Shown: positions 1 to 8,023 of the stretch, piece after piece
How positions within the stretch are numbered: position 1 is the first letter of the stretch
Layout: each line of letters begins with the position of its first letter
Origin: Calothrix sp. C42_A2020_038
GTDB taxonomy: Bacteria; Cyanobacteriota; Cyanobacteriia; Cyanobacteriales; Nostocaceae
DNA: 64,000 nucleotides
Assembly: GCA_015272395.1 (NCBI GenBank)
Contig: JACYLQ010000036.1
Span: forward strand, 62,001-126,000
Direction of reading: 5' to 3'
Made by a program: the position numbers and the translations under genes
Notes under the pieces: generated by a model
The model's input: the letters and a program-made list of their open reading frames with translations, nothing else
Databases searched by the model: none
Told to the model about the DNA's origin: nothing

Positions 1-146
1 ATAGCGGACAGAATAATCCCATCAACGATGCTACCAGTACTACAATAGTTACGCCTTCAGACATTGGAGTGCAAAGATCTACAGCTTCGCTTGATATAGA
101 TTCATTAGAAGATGAAATTAACCGTGCTGATAGTACTTTTCAATAG
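1..146 (+). CDS. C-terminal end of an unidentified protein (partial)
   Basis: The window opens inside a reading frame (codons starting at position 3) that stays open for 47 codons to the TAG at 144-146. The visible residues are polar and acidic, rich in Ser, Thr, Asn and Asp, and end in ADSTFQ. This looks like a disordered hydrophilic tail rather than a folded domain, and I cannot name the protein. The next gene starts 135 bases downstream on the same strand and has a similarly low-complexity, polar character, so the two might belong to one stress or envelope locus. That link is inference only. Confidence 0.55.
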   Translation, partial: SGQNNPINDATSTTIVTPSDIGVQRSTASLDIDSLEDEINRADSTFQ

Positions 147-281
147 ACACCCAATTAATTAATGCGAAAAGGTAGTTCCAAGTATTTTTCTAACTGAAGA
201 ACTACCTTAATTAAGTATTAACAATAACATAAAGTATCAGCTAATTGCCGTAAGCCCGAACATTCAAAGGACAAAAATATT

Positions 282-869
282 ATGAACAGCAATCAGCAAC
301 TGTTATCCCCAAATAACCAAAAATCCAGTTATAATTCACCAAGCGAATTGACTGAAACCTATACTGTAGATAACTACTCTCAAACAAACAACAATGAGTT
401 ATCAAAAGTATTTATCGGAACAATGATTGGCGCCGCGTTGGGTGCAGTAGCAGGAACATTAGCCATTAAGGGTATTGGTGAAAAAGCAAATCAAACTATA
501 AAAGGTATAGCAAATGTTGCTAGGAATGCTGCAACCAACTTTAATCAAACAGTAAAAACTGTAGGTGAAACAATTAATACTGTTGCTACTGGTGTTCATG
601 AAACAACAAGAGACGTAGGAGATATTATCAAAGATACTGTTGTTGATGTCAATAATACTGTCAATACATCAGTACATAAAGTCAGGAATACAGCTGTGAA
701 TGTGAATGATACTGTTAAAAATACTGCAGATATTGTCAAGGAAGCTGCCTCTAATGTCAGTGATACTGTCAGAGATGCAAAGACTGTAAGTTACAATGCA
801 GGAGAAAATGAGCAGCAAACAGACAACCAAGGCGCCAGTAGTTTTGAAGAACAAAATAAGTACTTGTAA
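282..869 (+). CDS. YtxH-like amphipathic-repeat membrane protein
   Basis: This 195-residue protein has a polar N-terminus, then a Gly/Ala-rich hydrophobic segment (about residues 45-65, FIGTMIGAALGAVAGTLAIK) of the kind found in YtxH proteins. The rest is a long run of imperfect 11-residue-type repeats built on DTV/NTV units (about 70-170). Such repeats usually form amphipathic helices, as in LEA or apolipoprotein-like stress proteins. The helix would lie on or near a membrane anchored by the glycine-rich segment. An AAGGA ribosome binding site precedes the ATG. A strong inverted repeat follows the stop. The exact function is unknown; a role in membrane or desiccation stress is inference from the repeat type. 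Confidence 0.75.
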   Translation: MNSNQQLLSPNNQKSSYNSPSELTETYTVDNYSQTNNNELSKVFIGTMIGAALGAVAGTLAIKGIGEKANQTIKGIANVARNAATNFNQTVKTVGETINTVATGVHETTRDVGDIIKDTVVDVNNTVNTSVHKVRNTAVNVNDTVKNTADIVKEAASNVSDTVRDAKTVSYNAGENEQQTDNQGASSFEEQNKYL

Positions 870-877
870 TTGTCAAT

Positions 878-905
878 ATTCCCGACTTTTGCAAAAGTCG
901 GGAAT
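878..905. terminator. Palindrome ATTCCCGACTTTT/AAAAGTCGGGAAT behind the YtxH-like gene
   Basis: A 13-base perfect inverted repeat with a 2-base loop starts nine bases after the stop codon at 869. The arms would form a strong hairpin in RNA and probably end transcription. Near-identical elements lie at 36131-36159 and 46980-47010, so this is also a member of a dispersed palindrome family. Confidence 0.7.
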
Positions 906-1062
906 CTAACGGCTTTTTCTTGGTGAAATACTCCCACCTTCCCCCAACTTAACATTACTGCATAGCAGGTTTTCGATTCGGCTCAACCCAAAAGAGTTAA
1001 TTAAATTAAATTTCTCTGCTTTGGTTAAATGAACAGGCAGGGTGCCTATTCAACATTGATAA

Positions 1063-3327
1063 TTAAACTTTTGCAACTGCTAATGGACTGATGTCAATAT
1101 TTCTGTCAAAAAATATACGCGGTTTTAGAAGTATTCTGAATATTAGTAAGAGTGACTGAAATTCTCCTGGTGTTTTGTTACGTTTCCATTGTCCAGGACG
1201 ACAAAATAACATTTTTACAAGGCGCCGATGTTGTGTCAAGCCAACTGATGTATATCTAACTCGTATAGTTCGGTATTCATTGTTAAGCCCAGTCTGAACG
1301 ATTTCAGCATCTAGTTGCAAATTATCTTCTGCAATTTCTAGATGTACAGGAGTATTTTGGATTAAATCGATTGGTGAATTTTGAGTTAAAGCAATTTCTG
1401 CACCTGCTTCTGAAATAATTGTTGTAACACCCCACAAAGTTTTGTCACCGATATCTAACTTGACTACCCGTCGCAAATCAAACCATTCGTAAACATCTGG
1501 TTTGGGTGCGTCCAAAAGAATTAACAAAGCAATACCAATCATGATGAGGTTATATGTACTCCATAGCCAACCTAAACCAATTCCCCTGATCTTATCGGCA
1601 GTATCTGATGAAGTTGTTACCCATTCGTTGTGTATCATACACATGCCTAAATTACGCCACAAACTCACAGCCGTAGCAATAAATAAAATAATTAAAGGTA
1701 AAGCTAATTTCCAATTAAAGGTGTAACTATTTTTAACCGTACCTTTGGGTGTAACTTTAAAGCCTTTGGAAAAAGGATTAAACATCACCTGAATTACCGT
1801 TAATGCTAAGGGAAAACACAATACCAAAGAGTAAATATCTGAAAGTAAAGCTGAACGGGCGTGATTGTTTAACCAAGCAAAAACTGCTAAATTTACTAAA
1901 TAATAAGGTAAGAAAAAATACATTAATTCTGCTGGAGTCGCTCGTATTGGTATGACACCTAGAAATGAGTAAAGTAAAGGCATGATTAGGAAATAAACGC
2001 GCGATATACTAGTAAACCAATGTAGTAATCCTTCCAAATGCGCGACTCTTTGAATCAAACTCAGTCCACGAATTGTCAGCGGATTTGATTTGATGAAAAA
2101 TGCTTGTAGCGTTCCTCTTGCCCAACGTAATCTTTGGGTAGCGTGAGCAGCAATATTTTCTGCTGCTAAACCGGCACTCAATTTTTCATCCAAATAAATC
2201 AAACGGTATCCAATTGCTGACAAATTTATACCTGTAAAATAATCTTCGCTCAATGAGTCTGTATCAAAGCCACCTGTCTCTACTAACGCGCTGCGACGAA
2301 CTACAAACGAAGTACCAGCGCAAATTACGCTATCTGCACCATCACGTATTGGTTGGATTTGTCGATAGAATACTTCTTCTTCTGGAGTTAGGACGTTCTC
2401 TAAACCTAAATTACGGGCAATCGGGTCTGCATTATAAAAGCTTTGTGGTGTTTGCACAAGTGCAATATTAGCATCTTGGAAAAAGCCAATAGTACGGGTA
2501 AGAAAGTTAGTAGTTGGTATAAAATCTGCGTCAAAAACTACAATTAACTCACCTGATGTTTTTGTTAAGGCATGATTTAAATTTCCGGCTTTAGCATGAC
2601 GATTGTCAGGGCGAGTTATGTACTCACACTTTAGTTTTGCTGCCAACTCTACCATTTCTTGGCGCCGAGTATCATCAAGCAGATATATTTTTTTATTCGG
2701 GTAATCTAAAGCTTGGCAACCAATAATAGTCCGTTGCAATATGAAAGTAGGTTCATTGTAAGTAGGTATAAAAATATCGACAGTCGGGTTAAAACTACCA
2801 TCCATAACTGCAAGAGATTGCGTATCAGCTGTCGGCTTCCGGTCTTTTACATTCAGCATCAAGAATAGCTGGATTGTGCTACTTAGTAGCATCACCATTT
2901 CTAGCCCAAATAGACCCAAGCTGAACACACCGTTTAATGGGTTAACGAGGTTGAGTGTAGATAGACTACGCCATATTACATATCGCAAAGTCAGTATAAT
3001 CAAAGTCCCTACTACGATGCGTCGCGACCAAACGCGCGGTTGTGGAGAAATCCGCATCACTAGTAATACCCCCATGAATAACGTTACCGTTGGCGCCAGC
3101 AAATATTTTCCTGTCACCATTGGTACTTGCAGCCACATTGGAGGCTGTTGCTGTAAGGTATTAACCTGCTCAAAGATTTGACTAATACGCTGTTCACCTG
3201 CAAACCATAAAGCAACTACTATCCCAGAGAGAATTAGGATGCCAACTAAAATCAACGTTGCGGTTTGCACCTGCACTAGTCTACTTCTTCGCCAACGGGA
3301 TTTACGTTTTAAGTGCGATATTGACAT
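1063..3327 (-). CDS. Cellulose-synthase-like (BcsA family) membrane glycosyltransferase
   Basis: This 754-residue family 2 glycosyltransferase should polymerise a beta-glucan-like polysaccharide at the inner membrane and export it. Two N-terminal membrane helices and a further pair near 110-160 precede the GT domain. The GT domain has the DDT motif (near 220), FDADF (the DxD motif, near 268), LSEDY (the TED-type catalytic base) and QRLRW (QxxRW). A cluster of membrane helices follows, then a PilZ-like region near 625-720. The PilZ Arg motif is degenerate (RRVVK for RxxxR), while SEAGA resembles the S..G half, so c-di-GMP control is uncertain. No BcsB, BcsC or cellulase gene is adjacent. The ATG has AGAAG upstream. 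The exact polymer cannot be read from sequence. Confidence 0.88.
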   Translation of the reverse strand: MSISHLKRKSRWRRSRLVQVQTATLILVGILILSGIVVALWFAGEQRISQIFEQVNTLQQQPPMWLQVPMVTGKYLLAPTVTLFMGVLLVMRISPQPRVWSRRIVVGTLIILTLRYVIWRSLSTLNLVNPLNGVFSLGLFGLEMVMLLSSTIQLFLMLNVKDRKPTADTQSLAVMDGSFNPTVDIFIPTYNEPTFILQRTIIGCQALDYPNKKIYLLDDTRRQEMVELAAKLKCEYITRPDNRHAKAGNLNHALTKTSGELIVVFDADFIPTTNFLTRTIGFFQDANIALVQTPQSFYNADPIARNLGLENVLTPEEEVFYRQIQPIRDGADSVICAGTSFVVRRSALVETGGFDTDSLSEDYFTGINLSAIGYRLIYLDEKLSAGLAAENIAAHATQRLRWARGTLQAFFIKSNPLTIRGLSLIQRVAHLEGLLHWFTSISRVYFLIMPLLYSFLGVIPIRATPAELMYFFLPYYLVNLAVFAWLNNHARSALLSDIYSLVLCFPLALTVIQVMFNPFSKGFKVTPKGTVKNSYTFNWKLALPLIILFIATAVSLWRNLGMCMIHNEWVTTSSDTADKIRGIGLGWLWSTYNLIMIGIALLILLDAPKPDVYEWFDLRRVVKLDIGDKTLWGVTTIISEAGAEIALTQNSPIDLIQNTPVHLEIAEDNLQLDAEIVQTGLNNEYRTIRVRYTSVGLTQHRRLVKMLFCRPGQWKRNKTPGEFQSLLLIFRILLKPRIFFDRNIDISPLAVAKV

Positions 3328-3685
3328 TTTTACTCTTCTATTAGATTTAAAATATTTAGCTTAGTCTGCTGCTAATGGGTTCAATGCCACCCATTCAAAT
3401 CCACCTTACTATCTTAATAATAATTAATAATTATTAAAATTATTTAAGTGTTTATACGTAAATAAATGTAATAATTAATATAATAACCCAAGTACATAAA
3501 CATAACAACTACACATGTATCACCATAACTGACACAAGTAAGAGTTTTATTAGAAGATGCTGACATTAAATTAAATTCAGTTGAAAAATTAGAAAGAAAA
3601 AAATTCAACAAATTCTTAGCTAATATTTATTTTGTCATCTACTAAAAGGTCTAAATTCAAGTTATGCAACAAAAGCGAGCAGAAT
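3328..3685. other. AT-rich gap with a possible IS110-like transposase scrap
   Basis: There is no intact gene here. The first half is very AT-rich with runs of AATAATTAATAATTATT. Around 3537-3580 a plus-strand frame reads VLLEDADIKLNSV, which resembles the start of an IS110-type transposase domain and then breaks down. It is too short to call an insertion sequence. The promoters of the divergent glycosyltransferase and lipoprotein genes must lie here. Confidence 0.4.
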
Positions 3686-4162
3686 ATGAAGTTCAAATAT
3701 AAATTGGCTATTCTTGCCACAGTTGTAGTGTTAACGGGTGGTTGTGTGAGAGAAAGTGACAACAACCCAAGCGATACATCTAGTAGCCACTCAGAAAAGG
3801 CGCCTATCAGTCACACAACATCAAAAACCGCTGGTACAGCCAAAAGTGGAAATTTTCTCGCCGCTGAACATCCAACCAAAGGTAGCGCCCGTATCGTGAA
3901 TGAAAATGGAAAGCGCTTCGTTGAATTCGATGAAAATTTTAAAACCGACAGCGGTCCAGATTTATTCGTAGTTTTACATCGCAACGCTACAGTACCCAAT
4001 GGCATTCAAGAAAGAGATTATGTTCAACTTGCACCTTTACAAAAGACAAACGGCATCCAACGCTACGCAATACCTGCCAATATCAAGCTAGAAGATTTTA
4101 AATCAGTAGCTATCTGGTGCCGTCAGTTTAATTCAACCTTTGGTTATGCACCATTAATTTAA
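3686..4162 (+). CDS. DM13-domain lipoprotein
   Basis: From the ATG at 3686 the product is 158 residues. It begins with a classic lipoprotein signal (MKFKYKLAILATVVVLTGGC), so it should be lipid-anchored after cleavage before Cys20. A Ser/Thr-rich linker leads into a DM13 domain (about 60-158) with the family hallmarks GPDLFVVL and SVAIWCRQFN near the C-terminus. DM13 domains are proposed to take part in electron transfer or redox at the cell surface, with the invariant Cys of WCRQF as a key residue. An upstream in-frame TTG at 3632 is possible, but it would place the signal peptide internally, so I chose 3686. Confidence 0.85.
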   Translation: MKFKYKLAILATVVVLTGGCVRESDNNPSDTSSSHSEKAPISHTTSKTAGTAKSGNFLAAEHPTKGSARIVNENGKRFVEFDENFKTDSGPDLFVVLHRNATVPNGIQERDYVQLAPLQKTNGIQRYAIPANIKLEDFKSVAIWCRQFNSTFGYAPLI

Positions 4163-4208
4163 CTAGTAGTTTATGTCATTAATTTTGGTGGTATAAATAA
4201 TGTTTTGT

Positions 4209-4253
4209 GGGTCAGGCATTATTGCCTGACCAAAAGAATAGGCGTCCCCGCCT
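4209..4253. terminator. Two hairpins downstream of the DM13 gene
   Basis: GGTCAGGCA-TTAT-TGCCTGACC (4209-4231) and AGGCG-TCCC-CGCCT (4240-4253) follow 46 bases after the stop. They are flanked by TTTTGTGG and CTGTTCCACAA, like the TGTGG...CCACA-type intergenic repeats seen near 39.7 and 41.2 kb. They probably act as a terminator and also belong to that repeat class. Confidence 0.55.
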
Positions 4254-4395
4254 GTTCCACAACACCCCAAAACTTGCTAGATTCTTGACTTACAACACAA
4301 TTTAGGAATTTGGTGCCCACGATACAGTAACCATTTATAACTTTTAAGTTGTTAACATATGTAATATACAGTTACATTACTGCCTGTGTGCAACT

Positions 4396-5007
4396 ATGAG
4401 CAACCGCATTGATATTGATCGTGCTTATGAAATATTGGGACTAACAACAGGTGCATCGCAGGAAGAAATAAAGCGCGCGTATCGTCAATTAATCAGAATA
4501 TGGCATCCTGACAGTTTTACTGACCCAGGCAAAAAGCTCGAAGCAGAAGAAAAAACTAAAATAATCAATGCGGCATATAAAAAACTCAAGTCAGAAGTTT
4601 CTAGTCAAACATCGCAAACGGCGCCTCGAAAACCAAGAACTTCAGTAAACGTACAGTCAACAGTTTCCAGTGCTGAAAGATTTTATCAATCTGGAGTTGA
4701 GAACGTGCAGTTGAATCAGTACGAAGATGCTATTGCTGATTTTACCCAAGCCATTCGCCTCAATCCTTACTACATCGAAGCATATAAATATAGAGGACTA
4801 GTATGTTCGCAACTTGGCTTGGAGCTACGCGCGACTGCTGATTTAACCAAGGCAGCAGAACTAGAATGGCGCCTCCGAGGAAAAAGCACCAAACCTCCGG
4901 CGCCACCACCAAGTTACCGCTATTCCTACTACCGCCAAAAGCCCAAACCTTTTTACCAAAGAGTTTGTCATGCTTTCAAAAGTTTTTTGAGAATCAATAA
5001 AGATTAA
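4396..5007 (+). CDS. J-domain protein with two TPR motifs
   Basis: The 203-residue product starts with a J-domain (residues about 7-67) containing the essential HPD motif (WHPDSF), which stimulates the ATPase of an Hsp70/DnaK partner. A Ser/Pro/Thr linker follows, then two tetratricopeptide repeats (about 93-160, with [12 protein letters not shown]), and a basic Pro/Tyr-rich tail. The zinc-finger and C-terminal substrate domains of true DnaJ are missing, so this is a class III co-chaperone. The TPRs probably pick a specific client or partner. It sits alone with no other gene on its strand nearby. Confidence 0.88.
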   Translation: MSNRIDIDRAYEILGLTTGASQEEIKRAYRQLIRIWHPDSFTDPGKKLEAEEKTKIINAAYKKLKSEVSSQTSQTAPRKPRTSVNVQSTVSSAERFYQSGVENVQLNQYEDAIADFTQAIRLNPYYIEAYKYRGLVCSQLGLELRATADLTKAAELEWRLRGKSTKPPAPPPSYRYSYYRQKPKPFYQRVCHAFKSFLRINKD

Positions 5008-5517
5008 GGAAATATTATATCAAGTATAAGTAGCACTCTCGCATATATTAAGGTTAATAGAAACAATTTGCAAAAAGTAAATACCAGTTACAGTTGGTAA
5101 ATATATGATCTCATCTCCGAAAACAGGTGGTAATTTAAAAACATGGCACAGAGAGAGAAGTCCAAGTTTAAACCATGTTAAATCAAGACGTTAAAGTCAG
5201 TGCCACCCCGCTTTAATGTCGTCGCAATCACTGTTATGTTAGTTGCATCCTTGTTAATGTATGTGTTTTCGCCTTGAGTATCATTGTTTTTGGAGGTTAT
5301 TGAACGCACAGTAAAAATGCCTGCCTAGCTGTAAGTTTAAGTAAGGATGCACAAGATATTAGACAACACATTGCGATTTATTGTCCACATTAGTAAAGTT
5401 ATCTCACCTCTAATTTTTAACTTTTACAAATTCATTTCGTATCTAAAAACCGCTGTAAGCTGCTGATGAAATTCGCTCGTAGCTTCCAGCGGTTAAATGT
5501 TTAGCAGTTGACCCCGA
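5008..5517. other. Gap with a possible decayed micro-gene
   Basis: No intact gene is evident. Between 5175 and 5303 a plus-strand reading gives MLNQDVKVSATPL, then (one frame over) FNVVAITVMLVASLLMYVF, then (back in the first frame) LSIIVFGGY and a stop. This looks like a small one-helix membrane protein split by two compensating frameshifts. An inverted repeat AACCGCT...AGCGGTT with a nested AAGCT/AGCTT (5447-5493) lies just downstream of the minus-strand PEP-CTERM gene and could terminate it. Confidence 0.4.
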
Positions 5518-6261
5518 TCAGATACTCGTGCTTCGTTTTAGAATTACTCGTAGTGTTACGCACCCCACCAGCAGCAAGCCAACAAGAGTTGACGGTTCAG
5601 GTACTTGTCGGCTATCAGTATTTGATTTAGAAATTAGAATAAATGCACGCTCTACTGGCGCGCTACTTCTTGACCAGTTGTTAAGTTCTCCTTGGTAGGC
5701 ACTCATTCCATTGATACCAAAACCAGTATCTGTTACTTCCCAGTAAATTCCATCACGGTCAAAGTTTTTGGAAAGGTGCAAACCCAGCCAATAAGTCGTA
5801 TTCGCAGCTATTGGTATTGGTTTCTCTAAATCGAACAAGTATTTGAACTCATTATAAAAATTGTACAGTGAGCGATTAGTTGCTTGTTTTTGTACCTTAA
5901 CTCCAAGACCCGACACAAAAGGTTGTGTGTCTGGTTTCCCATCTATATCTTGAAACAGAAAATAATTAATAGTCTCATCCCATACAGCATCAGGTTCCTC
6001 AACTGTCCAAAATTGAACGCTGCTTAATAAGGTGTCTTGACTAACTACAAAATCTTCTGCCTGTATCCATGCAGTCATTTCTCTTCCAGCAGTTAAGCTT
6101 GGCGCCCCATTATCAAAAAATACTGTTGATGGTGCAATAGGGTTATTGCCGAATATGGTTTGAGTGGCATTTGCTTTTCCTGTTTGCCAAAATCCTAATG
6201 CAGCAAATAACACTCCAATACAAACAGGGAATAACTTGTGCGTAATATGAAGCCGAGTCAT
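5518..6261 (-). CDS. PEP-CTERM sorted exported protein
   Basis: This 247-residue protein has an N-terminal signal peptide (hydrophobic stretch about residues 11-25, cleavage after ANA near 32). It ends with a PEP-CTERM tail: VPEPST, a hydrophobic helix, and a basic end (RVILKRSTSI). Such tails are recognised by an exosortase and the protein is released or anchored at the cell surface, often with exopolysaccharide. The central region (TTYWLGLHLS and similar) resembles the choice-of-anchor beta-sandwich domains of this class; I see no catalytic motif. The gene is monocistronic and lies divergent to the hydroxylase gene. Confidence 0.85.
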   Translation of the reverse strand: MTRLHITHKLFPVCIGVLFAALGFWQTGKANATQTIFGNNPIAPSTVFFDNGAPSLTAGREMTAWIQAEDFVVSQDTLLSSVQFWTVEEPDAVWDETINYFLFQDIDGKPDTQPFVSGLGVKVQKQATNRSLYNFYNEFKYLFDLEKPIPIAANTTYWLGLHLSKNFDRDGIYWEVTDTGFGINGMSAYQGELNNWSRSSAPVERAFILISKSNTDSRQVPEPSTLVGLLLVGCVTLRVILKRSTSI

Positions 6262-6546
6262 TGTTTCTCTCCTGAAACCAGGTAATTTTTACTGGTAGAT
6301 TTACCCGGCGGCTTTCGCGCGCTAGCATCCCGATGTTGTAAATATACTCTTGTGCTACTACCTAATAAATACACATACTTTACGTATTTACACATATAGC
6401 ATAAGTTTTTTATAACAATTTCTTTTCTCTGATAAGAATTTCTGAATATCTTTACCCCACCCAAATTCTTGGCAAGAAAGAGGTAGACTTGCTTTTCAAG
6501 GCTTAATTGCGCCAAAATGAAATAAAAGTTGTAATTTATCTTAACA

Positions 6547-7809
6547 ATGGCGGCAGCACAAACTTATCAAACTCCTGACACTAATCAAATTACGACGAAT
6601 TCTCAAAGGTTAGATTATGATTTGGTAATCGTTGGTGGTGGAATTGTCGGTTTAACTTTGGCGAGCGCGTTGAAAGATTCTGGGTTGAGCGTTTTGCTAA
6701 TTGAAGCGCGTGCAGAGTCAGCTGCCGTTATGAAAGGACAAGCGTATGCAGTACATATGCTTTCAGCATTAATTTACCAAGGAATAGGTGTTTGGGAGCA
6801 GATTTTGCCCAATATCGAGACTTATCGACGGGTGCGTTTGTCTGATGGTGATTATTCTGGTGTAGTGGAGTTTAACACTAAGGATATTAATAAAGATGAT
6901 TTGGGTTATGTTGCAGAACATCAAGCACTGCTATACCCATTACAGGAATTTGTCAAAAGGTGTTCTAATGTAACAGTAATTTGTCCAGCGGAAGTTATAG
7001 AAACAAAGTATTTAGCTGATGCTGCTGTCACAACTATTAAAGTCGCAGACGAAATAAAAACGATTCGTAGTAAATTGTTAGTAGCAGCAGATGGTTCACG
7101 TTCACGAATTCGTCAAGCTGCGGGAATTACAACTCTTGGCTGGAAATATTGGCAGTCATGTATAGTAGCTTTTGTCAAACCTGAAAAATCTCATAATCAA
7201 ACAGCATATGAGAAATTTCAGCCAAGTGGACCATTCGCAATACTACCATTACCAGGAAATCGTTGTCGGATTGTTTGGACGGCGCCGCATTCCGAAGCGA
7301 AAGCATTATGTGCGCTAGATGACGAGCAATTTTTAGCTGAGTTACAAGCGCGGTACGGTAGCCACATGGGTAAGTTAGAGTTATTAGGAGAGCGCTTTGT
7401 TTTTCAGGTACAGTTGATGCAAAGCGATAATTACGTCAAAAACCGTCTAGCTTTAATTGGTGATGCGGCCCATAACTGTCATCCAGTCGGAGGACAAGGT
7501 TTAAATTTAGGTATTCGTGACGTTGCAGCACTGGTAGAAGTTATCCAAGAAGCACATCAAGCGGGTAAAGATATAGGCAATATCCATGTCTTGAAAAAAT
7601 ATGAACGCTGGCGCCAATTAGAAAATTTAGTAATCCTAGGTTTCACAGATATATTAGATAGAGTATTCTCAAATAACTTTTGGCCGATAGTAGTTGTCCG
7701 GCGCCTGGGTTTACTGGCAATGAAATATGTGCCTTTGATTAAAGTACTCTCATTAAAATTAATGATTGGTTTACTAGGGAAAACCCCCAAACTAGCTCAA
7801 CGTTTTTGA
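6547..7809 (+). CDS. UbiH/COQ6-family FAD-dependent hydroxylase
   Basis: This 420-residue flavoprotein monooxygenase has all three family motifs: the Rossmann GxGxxG (VIVGGGIVGLTLA, about 28-40), the DG motif (LVAADGSRSRIRQAAG, about 180) and the FAD-binding GD motif (LIGDAAHNCHPVGGQGLNLG, about 305-325). Related enzymes hydroxylate aromatic rings of quinone precursors using NAD(P)H and oxygen. Cyanobacteria make plastoquinone rather than ubiquinone, so the substrate is likely a prenylquinone-type or other aromatic ring; this is inference. A perfect-stem terminator follows directly, so the gene is probably transcribed alone. Confidence 0.87.
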   Translation: MAAAQTYQTPDTNQITTNSQRLDYDLVIVGGGIVGLTLASALKDSGLSVLLIEARAESAAVMKGQAYAVHMLSALIYQGIGVWEQILPNIETYRRVRLSDGDYSGVVEFNTKDINKDDLGYVAEHQALLYPLQEFVKRCSNVTVICPAEVIETKYLADAAVTTIKVADEIKTIRSKLLVAADGSRSRIRQAAGITTLGWKYWQSCIVAFVKPEKSHNQTAYEKFQPSGPFAILPLPGNRCRIVWTAPHSEAKALCALDDEQFLAELQARYGSHMGKLELLGERFVFQVQLMQSDNYVKNRLALIGDAAHNCHPVGGQGLNLGIRDVAALVEVIQEAHQAGKDIGNIHVLKKYERWRQLENLVILGFTDILDRVFSNNFWPIVVVRRLGLLAMKYVPLIKVLSLKLMIGLLGKTPKLAQRF

Positions 7810-7813
7810 TATT

Positions 7814-7841
7814 GAGTCCCCGTCCTTAAGGACGGGGTCTC
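7814..7841. terminator. Strong hairpin after the FAD hydroxylase gene
   Basis: CCCCGTCC-TTAA-GGACGGGG with additional GAG/CTC outer pairs begins five bases after the stop at 7809. It is very stable and GC-rich in an AT-rich setting, consistent with a transcription terminator. Confidence 0.75.
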
Positions 7842-8023
7842 AAATTGATCCCCAAAATGCCCAGTAGATTGTAAACTGTTTAAAGTCACTCTGAGTATTG
7901 TCTTAGGGAGGTGCCAATGGCAAATATTAGATTTAAGTTAAATTTAAATTATTTAATATAGGCTCTCCTTAGCTCTAGTAGTGTTAATGTTGCATTCAAT
8001 AAACGTTACTTTCAGCGGGTATC

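Noticed and set aside
3537-3580. An IS110 insertion sequence
   Set aside because: Only about 13 residues resemble the transposase; no ends, no further domains and no second fragment are visible.
6262-6515. 85-codon ORF upstream of the PEP-CTERM gene on the minus strand
   Set aside because: It overlaps the PEP-CTERM start, has no recognisable motif or ribosome binding site, and covers what should be promoter DNA between divergent genes.
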